20,039 bases of DNA from CAZNDN01 sp964571815. Its GTDB lineage: Bacteria; Fibrobacterota; Chitinivibrionia; Chitinivibrionales; WJKA01. The DNA lies in the NCBI GenBank assembly GCA_964571815.1, contig CAZNDN010000072.1, positions 1 to 20,039 of the forward strand. Reading direction: 5' to 3'. The notes under the pieces are model-generated. The model searched no databases. It saw only the letters and a list, made by a program, of their open reading frames with translations, and was not told the origin of the DNA. Position numbers and translations under genes: made by a program. Position 1 is the first letter of the stretch; each line of letters starts with the position of its first letter. Of the stretch, positions 14,074 to 20,039 are shown in pieces.

Positions 14074-16977
14074 ATGCTTTCCGATGCTCGGTCGAAAGAT
14101 CGCTTCCCAACCGAAGCCGTGCTCCGGGGAGTGCAACCACCCTTGCGGAGTCCAGGCGCTTACGTGAGCGTGCTTGTGAGCACCTGCACGGCAGGATTGC
14201 TTCTTGCCGCTCCGTTCACGGCGCTTTCCGCCTACACGACGGGCAACAGCCCCGGCTCGCGGCCGCGGGCGGAATACGATCAACTGTCCCGCCGCATAGC
14301 GGCTCATCATGCGCGTGGCGCGGGACTGCGGAAAACGGCGCCCGCGAAGATCCTTGATGAGCACTCATTCATTATGGATACCGATCGTGATCCGGTCGAT
14401 GTCGTGCTGCGGCGGACCGAGGCGCTTCTGAATCACTTGATTTCCACCAACGGCAACGCCGAACACCGGGCCATGCTCCGGAAGCTGCATGCGCTGCGAG
14501 ACCGATCCGGCAACGAGGCGCTGGGCAAGAGAGCCGCCGCGAGCCGATTGTCGCTGTTTGCCGACGCCTGTGCCCTGCGAAGAAGTGCTGCCCTGTCCAA
14601 TCCCCTGCTTGACTTCGATGGACTCCTTTTTTGCGATCAGTTCAACGACTACAAGCTCATCCAGAACAACAACCACGCCGCAACGGCAAAGCGCGGCGGA
14701 GGAATCTATATCGTTTCGGGATTCAAGAGCGGTACGCCGACCGTCCGGAATCTCGTCGAGGGCGCGGTATGCGAAAACGGCACAATGAAAGGACGGCGCC
14801 TGGAAGGAGGGGCTTTCAATTCGCCGGCTTTGCATTTTGACGCGGACAGAGTTGTGTTTGCCTGGTGCGGGAATCCCGGCAAGGGTATGGAGGATGTTCG
14901 GTCGGGCAGTCCGAAACAGTGGTCGGCCGACGGTGTGTTCAACCTGTTCAGCATCGGTATTGACGGATCGGAGCTGCGGCAGCTCACGGACACGAATTAC
15001 AACGACTATCACCCCTGTTGGCTGCCCAATGGTCGAATCGTATTCATCTCCGACCGCCGGCGCATGACGGTTCGCTGCGGGGGGCTGGAGCCGTGCGGTT
15101 CGATGTTTTCCATGGCGGCGGACGGCTCGGATGTATTCCCGATCAGTTGGCATGAGACCTCGGAGCTTAATCCCCGGGTCGACAATGACGGCATGCTTGT
15201 GTATGTGAGATGGGACTATGTGGATCGCGACTTTGCCGCGGCGCATCATCTGTGGACCTGCTATCCCGACGGCCGCGACCCGCGCGCCCCGCACGGCAAC
15301 TACCCGCGTCCGCACTCGACCCTTTCCCAAACCGCCGGCGATCGGTGGCGCGACGAGCGCATGCTGCGGCCCTGGATGGAATACGAACTGCGCGCCATCC
15401 CCGGCTCTCACAAGTACATTGCCATAGCAGGCGGTCATCATACGTTTGCCGACGGCAAGCTGGTGCTGATCGATACGCGCATTCCCGACGACGATGCATC
15501 GTCGCAGTTAACCGCGGTGACGCCCGGATGCTGGAAACACGAAGGATGCGAATGGAATGAAGTGGGTGGATTCGAAGAGAGTACCTGGCGAAGGCACACG
15601 GTTGGAAACGCACCGGCCACGTGCAATACCGGGGTACCGGGGCCCACGGATGACTACTACTCCCCGTGCGCGTTGAGTGAGGACGTGTATATCGTCGGAC
15701 AGGGCACCTCATTGTACCTGCTGGATCGATTCGGCAACAAAGAGCTGATCGTGAACCACGGCACGCTCGGGGCCCGGTATCCCGTTCCGGTCAGGAAGCG
15801 CAGGACGCCTCCGGATCTGGCGGTCAAGACATGGCAGGGACGGCGAAGAAATGCGGCCGATCACCGGAAGGCGACCATCGCGGTCACCACTATCTACGAT
15901 TCCGATTTCGAGTGGCCGGAAGGCACGACAATCACGCATCTGCGTATCGTTCAGATCAACATAAAGCCATGGGAGTACCCCAACCAGAACAAGCCGCGTA
16001 TCGGCTGGGCCGGTGGAACTTCGACGAGGCAGGTGCTGGGCGTTGTTCCGGTCGAGGAGGACGGCAGCGTGTTTTGCGAAGCTCCGGTGGAGTGCGAGAT
16101 CTATTTCCAGGCACTGGATTCGCTGGGCATGGCGGTTCAATCCATGCGTTCAGGCACCTACGTTCATCCGGGAGAGCAGCTCTCCTGCCAGGGGTGCCAT
16201 GAAGACAAGTGGACGTCGCCGCCGCACCGTGAAGGCACGCCGATTGCTTTTACGCGCCCGCCGTCGAAACTGGAGCGGGACGCCGAAGGATCGCTTCCCT
16301 TTTCGTTCGCCCGTCTTGTCAAACCGGTGTTTGAGAACACCTGCCTTCCCTGCCACAGGAAAGAGAACAAGGGAATTCAGGATTTCGGCTACGGAGAGAA
16401 CCTGCGGAAGCTGGCGTTCTATTTCCACGGCAATGAATGGTGCCACGGCATTGCCTGGAAACACGGCGGCTACCGCACGATTGCGGGGGAATTCGGCGCC
16501 CATTACTCGGAACTGGGAAAAAAACTGCTGGAGAGCCATATTGACCGCGTCTCGCGTGAGGATTTCCACCGCGTAACGCTCTGGCTGGATCTCAACTCGC
16601 ACCAATACGGCGCCTATCACAGCCTCGACAAGCAGGACCGGGGAGAGATTGTCTGGCCCATGTACGAGGTCGATCCGGACAATCCGCAGGCACTTGATTC
16701 GGGGAATGAACACCCCTCGTCGAAGGATGTGCCGCGGAGAGTTTCGGTGACCGATCCCGGCATTGCCGTGTGGGGAAACCGGCTTGTCGTGCAGGGCCGT
16801 GAACGCGTGCTCCATTCGTTGTCGCTGTTTACTCCCGACGGCAGAAGGGTGGCGTCGTTTTCGGGGGCGGGATTCGGGGAGTACCGTCTTGCTCGCCGGC
16901 GCCGGCCGGCCGGAGTGTATTATATTCGCGGGGTCGTGGGGAAGCGCACGTTGGACGCGCGGGTCATGATCCAGTGA
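14074..16977 (+). CDS. HzsA-related diheme c-type cytochrome/PD40 propeller protein with sorting tail
   Basis: The product has 967 residues from the ATG at 14074 (GAGGTGAG at 14062-14069). The hydrophobic signal sits unusually late (about residues 31-53), so a GTG start at 14164 is possible. Middle residues have PD40/TolB-like propeller motifs (N-L-F-S-I-G-I-D-G-S-E-L-R-Q-L-T-D, G-R-I-V-F-I-S-D-R-R). Two CXXCH c-heme motifs follow: CQGCH at 705-709 (within H-P-G-E-Q-L-S-C-Q-G-C-H-E) and CLPCH at 757-761. This order and the A-L-D-S-L-G-M-A-V-Q-S-M-R-S motif are typical of the family annotated as hydrazine synthase alpha subunit-like (HzsA-related). That family is widespread outside anammox bacteria. 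No other HZS subunits are nearby, so hydrazine synthesis is not implied. Residues about 895-967 form a sorting tail (L-S-L-F-T-P-D-G-R-R-V, P-A-G-V-Y-Y-I-R-G). Inferred: a secreted heme-dependent redox protein acting with the glycosidases. Confidence 0.78.
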   Translation: MLSDARSKDRFPTEAVLRGVQPPLRSPGAYVSVLVSTCTAGLLLAAPFTALSAYTTGNSPGSRPRAEYDQLSRRIAAHHARGAGLRKTAPAKILDEHSFIMDTDRDPVDVVLRRTEALLNHLISTNGNAEHRAMLRKLHALRDRSGNEALGKRAAASRLSLFADACALRRSAALSNPLLDFDGLLFCDQFNDYKLIQNNNHAATAKRGGGIYIVSGFKSGTPTVRNLVEGAVCENGTMKGRRLEGGAFNSPALHFDADRVVFAWCGNPGKGMEDVRSGSPKQWSADGVFNLFSIGIDGSELRQLTDTNYNDYHPCWLPNGRIVFISDRRRMTVRCGGLEPCGSMFSMAADGSDVFPISWHETSELNPRVDNDGMLVYVRWDYVDRDFAAAHHLWTCYPDGRDPRAPHGNYPRPHSTLSQTAGDRWRDERMLRPWMEYELRAIPGSHKYIAIAGGHHTFADGKLVLIDTRIPDDDASSQLTAVTPGCWKHEGCEWNEVGGFEESTWRRHTVGNAPATCNTGVPGPTDDYYSPCALSEDVYIVGQGTSLYLLDRFGNKELIVNHGTLGARYPVPVRKRRTPPDLAVKTWQGRRRNAADHRKATIAVTTIYDSDFEWPEGTTITHLRIVQINIKPWEYPNQNKPRIGWAGGTSTRQVLGVVPVEEDGSVFCEAPVECEIYFQALDSLGMAVQSMRSGTYVHPGEQLSCQGCHEDKWTSPPHREGTPIAFTRPPSKLERDAEGSLPFSFARLVKPVFENTCLPCHRKENKGIQDFGYGENLRKLAFYFHGNEWCHGIAWKHGGYRTIAGEFGAHYSELGKKLLESHIDRVSREDFHRVTLWLDLNSHQYGAYHSLDKQDRGEIVWPMYEVDPDNPQALDSGNEHPSSKDVPRRVSVTDPGIAVWGNRLVVQGRERVLHSLSLFTPDGRRVASFSGAGFGEYRLARRRRPAGVYYIRGVVGKRTLDARVMIQ

Positions 16978-16996
16978 AGGGTTGAGGAAGGCTGAA

Positions 16997-17059
16997 ATGC
17001 GGGTTCCTGCCGCAATAGTCTTGGTTGCCGGCGCATTCGGCGTGCGAGGATTGCGGTGA
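16997..17059 (+). CDS. 20-residue signal-peptide-like small ORF
   Basis: ATG at 16997, preceded by GAGGAAG (16984-16990), encodes M-R-V-P-A-A-I-V-L-V-A-G-A-F-G-V-R-G-L-R and stops at 17057-17059. It begins 19 bases after the HzsA-like gene. A basic residue followed by a hydrophobic core resembles the start of a signal peptide. It may be a leader peptide, the stub of a lost secreted gene, or chance. It is too short to judge. Confidence 0.2.
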   Translation: MRVPAAIVLVAGAFGVRGLR

Positions 17060-17116
17060 ATGCGGAACGAGAACAGGGTCCCGATTCGTAAACTTTGAGT
17101 ACCAACATAGTTGACA

Positions 17117-17123
17117 GGGGAGG
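17117..17123 (+). promoter_or_regulatory. Ribosome binding site fixing the start at 17131
   Basis: GGGGAGG lies 7 bases before the ATG at 17131 and selects it over an in-frame TTG at 17095. The signal peptide then begins directly with M-R-R-L-L. Confidence 0.7.
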
Positions 17124-17130
17124 ACAGGGT

Positions 17131-18252
17131 ATGAGACGTCTCTTGAGTGTGGTTGCGGCGGGCTGCATGCTCCTGCTTTCGTGGGGAAAGCCGCATGCGC
17201 AAACTCTTGCGGAGCTGCTCGACGGCCGACGGGCTTTGCAGTGTTATCACAACGATACGAATGTGCTCTACTGTAAGGACTTGTTGTCGGGCGAAACGTG
17301 GGAAGTCTTTACGCGCGCCCCCGATACATGGGAAACTCAGGTCGCAACGATCAATCGCGAGGGTACCAAACTGACCTGCACCGACGGTCATGCTCCCGTC
17401 GTTATCAACCTCGACGGCACGAACAAGCAGGTGGTTGCCCCCGAGGGAACAAACCAGCATTTCTGGCGCGACGATGAGGGCTACGACTGGGTTGTGTATA
17501 CGGGGGAAAACGAGCATAAGAACAGGGCAGGGACAACCTGGAAGGTGCGTATCGACGGCAGTACCAACGTACCGGTGGAATCCACCCGCACGAAAATCGC
17601 CGATATTCAGTTCAGTTGCGGTTTCAACGGGTCGGGCGTGTACCTGGGTGAATCGTACGGCACGTCAATTATCAAGAATATCGTGACGGGAGAGCAATCG
17701 CCGGACTTTAACGACACCCGCAACTGTGTCGGCTCGATGCACCCCGGCGACAAGCCCTGGATCATGTTCGAAGAAAGCCCCGCGCACGATAGAGTCGGCA
17801 TTTTCGAATGGAATGAAGCCGAAGATACAACTCGACGAATCTGGCGTCTGGAGAAAGATAGCATTTTCGGCCTCTGGTCGCCGAACGATGAAAACTACTG
17901 TGTGATACTCAACGACAGGCACAATGCGCAGAACAACGCCCCACTCGACCTTGTGAAGCTGTCGGTCGATACCAGCGGCACCGGCGACAACGACGGCTCC
18001 TGGGAGATGGCCCCCATGGGAATCAGCGGCATGGTCGGCGGCCCCTGGGTTGAGCCCGTGGGTGTCGGCATCCGGCGGGGCACCAGGGAGAACACGTGCG
18101 AACGGCGATTGCATCGGGGCGGTCCGGAATTGCTTCGCTCGGATGACGTCTCGCGCCGTGTGCACGAGGCTGTGCGGGATCTGAGAGGAAGGACGGTACC
18201 GATCCGCCGTCGCGGGAGTGCGCTTCCGTCGGCGTATTTCGTGGGTGAGTGA
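17131..18252 (+). CDS. Secreted PD40/TolB-like beta-propeller protein with degenerate sorting tail
   Basis: The product has 373 residues from the ATG at 17131. Residues 1-24 form a signal peptide ending PHAQ. The body reads as a WD40/PD40-like propeller: N-R-E-G-T-K-L-T-C-T-D, V-I-N-L-D-G-T-N-K-Q-V-V, S-I-F-G-L-W-S-P-N-D-E-N-Y-C-V. Such blades are also present in the preceding HzsA-like protein, so the two may act together. No catalytic residues are recognised. From about residue 308 the sequence becomes arginine-rich. It ends with A-V-R-D-L-R-G-R-T-V-P and L-P-S-A-Y-F-V-G-E, a shortened sorting tail that lacks the usual final strand. This may reflect decay or a frameshift, but neither other frame restores a better tail. 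It is the last gene before the terminator at 18294. Confidence 0.75.
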   Translation: MRRLLSVVAAGCMLLLSWGKPHAQTLAELLDGRRALQCYHNDTNVLYCKDLLSGETWEVFTRAPDTWETQVATINREGTKLTCTDGHAPVVINLDGTNKQVVAPEGTNQHFWRDDEGYDWVVYTGENEHKNRAGTTWKVRIDGSTNVPVESTRTKIADIQFSCGFNGSGVYLGESYGTSIIKNIVTGEQSPDFNDTRNCVGSMHPGDKPWIMFEESPAHDRVGIFEWNEAEDTTRRIWRLEKDSIFGLWSPNDENYCVILNDRHNAQNNAPLDLVKLSVDTSGTGDNDGSWEMAPMGISGMVGGPWVEPVGVGIRRGTRENTCERRLHRGGPELLRSDDVSRRVHEAVRDLRGRTVPIRRRGSALPSAYFVGE

Positions 18253-18293
18253 GCGACCCGCGACGCACGGCACGTGCGCGAGCGGGTAAGTAC

Positions 18294-18340
18294 AAACCCC
18301 CGGCACGGTCGCCTGAGCCGAGTGCCGGGGGTTTCTTGTT
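18294..18340. terminator. Strong intrinsic terminator, possibly bidirectional
   Basis: AAACCCCCGGCAC (18294-18306) and GTGCCGGGGGTTT (18322-18334) form a perfect 13-bp stem with a 15-base loop, followed by a T-rich run (TTTCTTGTT). It lies 41 bases after the plus-strand gene ending at 18252 and 27 bases beyond the end of the minus-strand lipoprotein gene, so it can serve both. The minus-strand exit has only a short T stretch. Confidence 0.88.
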
Positions 18341-18366
18341 CTCGCGGGCGGTTCGATCTTCCCGGA

Positions 18367-18969
18367 TTACATCAAGTCTTCGGTCTCACTTGCGCTGAGC
18401 TGATCGACGATACCCTTGATCAGTCGCCGGGTATCGTCGAAATGCCGATCCGCTTCAAGAATATTGCCGGCGGTGAACTCGGTTTCAGCCCTGGCGAGTG
18501 CGCTCCCGGCGGATTCAAGGTCCGCGTTCATCTGCTGGACAGCTTCCTTTCCCTTGGTTCTGCGGGCCTTTCTGATATCCGCGGGCATCTCTTTGATCAT
18601 TCTGTGTGCCTTGCTGATACCTTCCTCGATGCGCGCTTTCATATCAGCCTTTGCTCCGGGAACATCGGCGGCTATTTCCGTGGCAAGGGTGGTGGCATTT
18701 TTCAGAAGCACCCTGGCCTGTTCGTAGTTGCGGGACAGAAAGAACTCCTTGCTCTCGATGGAGATCTCCGTTTCCGCCGATGCAAGCGCTTTCTGGACAT
18801 TCTCGAAATTTCTCGGCATGTACCGGTCGGCTTCGGCCTCACGAGCGGCTTCGACCGCCGCCTTCGCGGCCGCAAGCTCTTTTTCGGGCGGCTGGGCACA
18901 CCCGGAAAGAAGGCCGACACAAAGTGCCGCGGCAACAGCGGCCGGTATCGGATTGTGGATTGCGCGCAT
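18367..18969 (-). CDS. DUF4398-like helical lipoprotein
   Basis: The product has 200 residues from the ATG at 18969, chosen because GGAGG (18980-18976) lies 6 bases upstream and the lipoprotein signal follows at once. The lipobox L-L-S-G-C places the lipid-anchored cysteine at residue 24. The mature part is almost wholly alpha-helical and rich in Ala, Glu, Lys and Arg (A-A-A-K-A-A-V-E-A-A-R-E-A-E-A, then A-R-A-E-T-E-F). This is the pattern of DUF4398 lipoproteins, often found with OmpA-type envelope proteins. A structural role at the outer or inner membrane periplasmic face is inferred; no enzyme motif is seen. It lies 117 bp downstream of the HEPN gene on the same strand and ends at the shared terminator. 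Confidence 0.78.
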   Translation of the reverse strand: MRAIHNPIPAAVAAALCVGLLSGCAQPPEKELAAAKAAVEAAREAEADRYMPRNFENVQKALASAETEISIESKEFFLSRNYEQARVLLKNATTLATEIAADVPGAKADMKARIEEGISKAHRMIKEMPADIRKARRTKGKEAVQQMNADLESAGSALARAETEFTAGNILEADRHFDDTRRLIKGIVDQLSASETEDLM

Positions 18970-18975
18970 GGCATG

Positions 18976-18980
18976 CCTCC
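18976..18980 (-). promoter_or_regulatory. Ribosome binding site of the lipoprotein gene
   Basis: GGAGG on the minus strand, 6 bases before the ATG at 18969. It rules out the in-frame upstream extension to 19065, which would bury the lipoprotein signal. Confidence 0.7.
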
Positions 18981-19085
18981 TTTGAAAGCGTGGGAAAATC
19001 ACTCTTCGGTTCTCGAAAAGAGTCCGCGCGACCGTGGCCCTTGGAGGGAGGCGTCGGACACGCACCGACTCTGCCTATTCGTTGC

Positions 19086-19502
19086 TTACTCACCCGTTCT
19101 TCCGCTATTGGAGATGTTGCGCACCGTCTCGCGGGCGCGTTCGAGAAACCGGGACACCTCATCGGTCACGGCATCTCTGTCGAGACCAACGTCTATTTCA
19201 TCAAATGCCTGATACCGATACTGCACCGCGAAGTCCGTCAGGTCAATGAGGCCGGAGAACGCTTCGCCGGCAATACAACCGTTTTCTTCGAGTGCATCGA
19301 AAAGCGTCTCCAGGTCGTGGGTTCGCTCAAATAATACTCCTTTTGCCGCAAGCATTGCTTTTGCCGCTTTCTCCGCGGCCTGCTGTGCGTGAAAGCCGAA
19401 CACTTCATCGGCAAATTCCACGTCGGCAGCCATCTTTCCGACTGTGACAAAATCCTTCTCCGCCATGCTCAGAAGCACTTCGGCCGCGGGATCAGGCCTC
19501 AT
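19086..19502 (-). CDS. HEPN-domain protein, toxin partner of an MNT-HEPN pair
   Basis: The product has 138 residues from the ATG at 19502, whose start overlaps the end of the MNT gene (19492-19818). Upstream in-frame codons are shadowed by that gene. Residues about 5-125 fit an all-helical HEPN domain of the COG2250 type: A-E-K-D-F near the start, H-A-Q-Q-A-A-E-K-A-A-K-A-M-L-A (38-52), R-T-H-D-L (60-64) and Q-Y-R-Y-Q-A-F (94-100). The RX4-6H ribonuclease motif and the R-X4-H-X-Y modification site of HepT-type toxins are not evident. Toxic RNase activity is therefore uncertain and a non-nuclease HEPN is possible. The partner nucleotidyltransferase would normally neutralise it. Confidence 0.82.
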   Translation of the reverse strand: MRPDPAAEVLLSMAEKDFVTVGKMAADVEFADEVFGFHAQQAAEKAAKAMLAAKGVLFERTHDLETLFDALEENGCIAGEAFSGLIDLTDFAVQYRYQAFDEIDVGLDRDAVTDEVSRFLERARETVRNISNSGRTGE

Positions 19503-19818
19503 AAAGCACCTTCCCTTCACGGAATGCCTCGCCGACAACATGGTTGAGTGAGTGCTTGAGCCTTGCGGTTTCCTCCTGACTGAAAACCAGTATGTCTTTT
19601 GCGCCTTTGAAGGGACGCAGTACACTCCGAATAGTCTTTATTTCTTTCCACCGGCTTCGCCGGCCCTTGAACGGCTCCCTTTCCACGACAAGCAAGTCGA
19701 CATCCGACCCACTGCTTGTATCCCCACGGGCATAGGACCCGAACACTATCACACAAAGCGGGTGTACTGCCCGGACTATCGCCGCTGTCATCTGGTCAAG
19801 CTGTTCGGTGTTGAACAC
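19492..19818 (-). CDS. MNT-type minimal nucleotidyltransferase, antitoxin partner
   Basis: The product has 108 residues with a GTG start at 19818, preceded by AAAAGGAAG (19834-19826). It has the nucleotidyltransferase signature G27-S28-Y-A-R-G-D, then S-G-S-D39-V-D41-L-L-V-V, with both metal-binding aspartates intact. Length is normal for MNT proteins. In characterised MNT-HEPN (type VII) modules the MNT transfers AMP to the HEPN toxin and inactivates it. The 3' end overlaps the HEPN gene by 11 bases, a sign of co-translation. A perfect palindrome lies 13 bases upstream of the start and may be its operator. Confidence 0.85.
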   Translation of the reverse strand: MFNTEQLDQMTAAIVRAVHPLCVIVFGSYARGDTSSGSDVDLLVVEREPFKGRRSRWKEIKTIRSVLRPFKGAKDILVFSQEETARLKHSLNHVVGEAFREGKVLYEA

Positions 19819-19831
19819 CCCGGCACTTCCT

Positions 19832-19849
19832 TTTCACGGCGCCGTGAAA
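19832..19849. promoter_or_regulatory. Perfect 18-bp palindrome upstream of the MNT-HEPN pair
   Basis: TTTCACGGC-GCCGTGAAA reads the same on both strands with no central spacer. It is 13 bases upstream of the MNT start and touches its ribosome binding site. With no loop it is a poor RNA hairpin but a typical dimer-binding operator. Self-repression by the toxin-antitoxin complex would fit, though this is inference. Confidence 0.5.
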
Positions 19850-19974
19850 TCGGCGGGATCACCAATCTTTCCCTCTGCCGCGGTCACTGTCGGGTTTCCA
19901 CAGTCAATTCCGCACCACGCTCCGATTGTGATTCGTTGTTCGCCTTCTTCTACCTTTCCTTCTCTGCATACCAT
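19834..19974 (-). CDS. Possible 46-residue ORF ahead of the MNT gene
   Basis: On the minus strand ATG at 19974 opens a 46-codon frame ending TGA at 19834-19836. The product is M-V-C-R-E-G-K-V-E-E-G-E, then I-T-I-G-A-W-C-G-I-D-C-G-N-P-T-V-T, ending F-T-A-P. Codon use looks reasonable and three cysteines are present, but there is no ribosome binding site and no family is recognised. An in-frame TAA lies immediately before the ATG. The end of the frame runs into the palindrome. It may be a real small gene or merely leader DNA. The region 19975-20039 is AT-rich (AAGATATATTCTT on the minus strand) and may hold the promoter. Confidence 0.25.
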   Translation of the reverse strand: MVCREGKVEEGEQRITIGAWCGIDCGNPTVTAAEGKIGDPADFTAP

Positions 19975-20039
19975 TTACGAACTCAGGAATAAGAATATAT
20001 CTTTTGCGAAAAGAGAAGGTCCCCGCGGAGATACCCTCT

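Noticed and set aside
14365..15441. 358-codon open frame on the minus strand
   Set aside because: Shadow of the HzsA-like gene in GC-rich DNA; no start signal or recognisable motif.
14074..16977. Evidence for anammox or hydrazine synthesis
   Set aside because: Only an HzsA-like protein is present, with no beta/gamma subunits, hydrazine dehydrogenase or anammox context. The family is common in non-anammox bacteria.
16150..17517. 455-codon open frame on the minus strand
   Set aside because: It is antisense to the HzsA-like and PD40-like genes, whose plus-strand products have clear domains, heme motifs and ribosome binding sites. The minus product shows no family features.
18274..19212. 312-codon open frame on the plus strand
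   Set aside because: It runs antisense through the lipoprotein and HEPN genes and through the strong terminator. The minus-strand genes have a ribosome binding site, a lipobox and a HEPN pattern.
1..20039. CRISPR array, tRNA, rRNA or insertion sequence
   Set aside because: No regularly spaced direct repeats, cloverleaf-like segment, rRNA signature, transposase gene or terminal inverted repeats were found on reading either strand.

Overview
The window looks like chromosomal DNA of a GC-rich, Gram-negative bacterium of the FCB group. Fibrobacterota, of the Chitinivibrionia/Chitinispirillum type, is the best guess. Nearly every long plus-strand gene encodes a protein with an N-terminal signal peptide and a 60-80 residue C-terminal tail resembling a type IX secretion (T9SS) sorting domain. 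Start codons mostly follow strong GGAGG-type ribosome binding sites. No taxonomic marker gene is present, so this assignment is inference.

Region 1 (1-8017, plus strand): the last 34 codons of a truncated secreted protein; a five-bladed-propeller (GH43-like) protein with FN3, Ig-like and beta-sandwich modules; a decayed orphan sorting tail; an NPCBM plus Ig-like multimodular protein; a GH63/GH37-like (alpha/alpha)6-barrel glycosidase; and a second GH43-like propeller protein. Region 2 (8087-9711): a minus-strand regulator with two GntR-type winged helices and a LacI-like sugar-sensor domain, plus an AT-rich divergent promoter region. Region 3 (9712-18252, plus strand): two DUF5060/DUF4038-type glycoside hydrolases, a large diheme cytochrome-like protein related to the hydrazine synthase alpha (HzsA) family and carrying a sorting tail, and a PD40-like propeller protein. 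A strong terminator (18294-18340) closes the block. Region 4 (18367-19974, minus strand): a DUF4398-like lipoprotein and an overlapping MNT-HEPN toxin-antitoxin pair, preceded by a perfect 18-bp palindrome and a possible 46-codon ORF.

Inferred working model: regions 1-3 form a secreted polysaccharide-degradation locus. Propeller and barrel glycosidases, carbohydrate-binding modules and a redox-type protein are exported and anchored by T9SS-like tails, under control of the central sugar-responsive regulator. Region 4 is unrelated. The most unusual items are the HzsA-like diheme protein with a sorting tail, the tandem-winged-helix LacI-sensor regulator, the orphan and out-of-frame sorting-tail remnants that suggest domain shuffling, and the palindrome in front of the MNT-HEPN pair. 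No CRISPR array, tRNA, rRNA or insertion sequence was seen.
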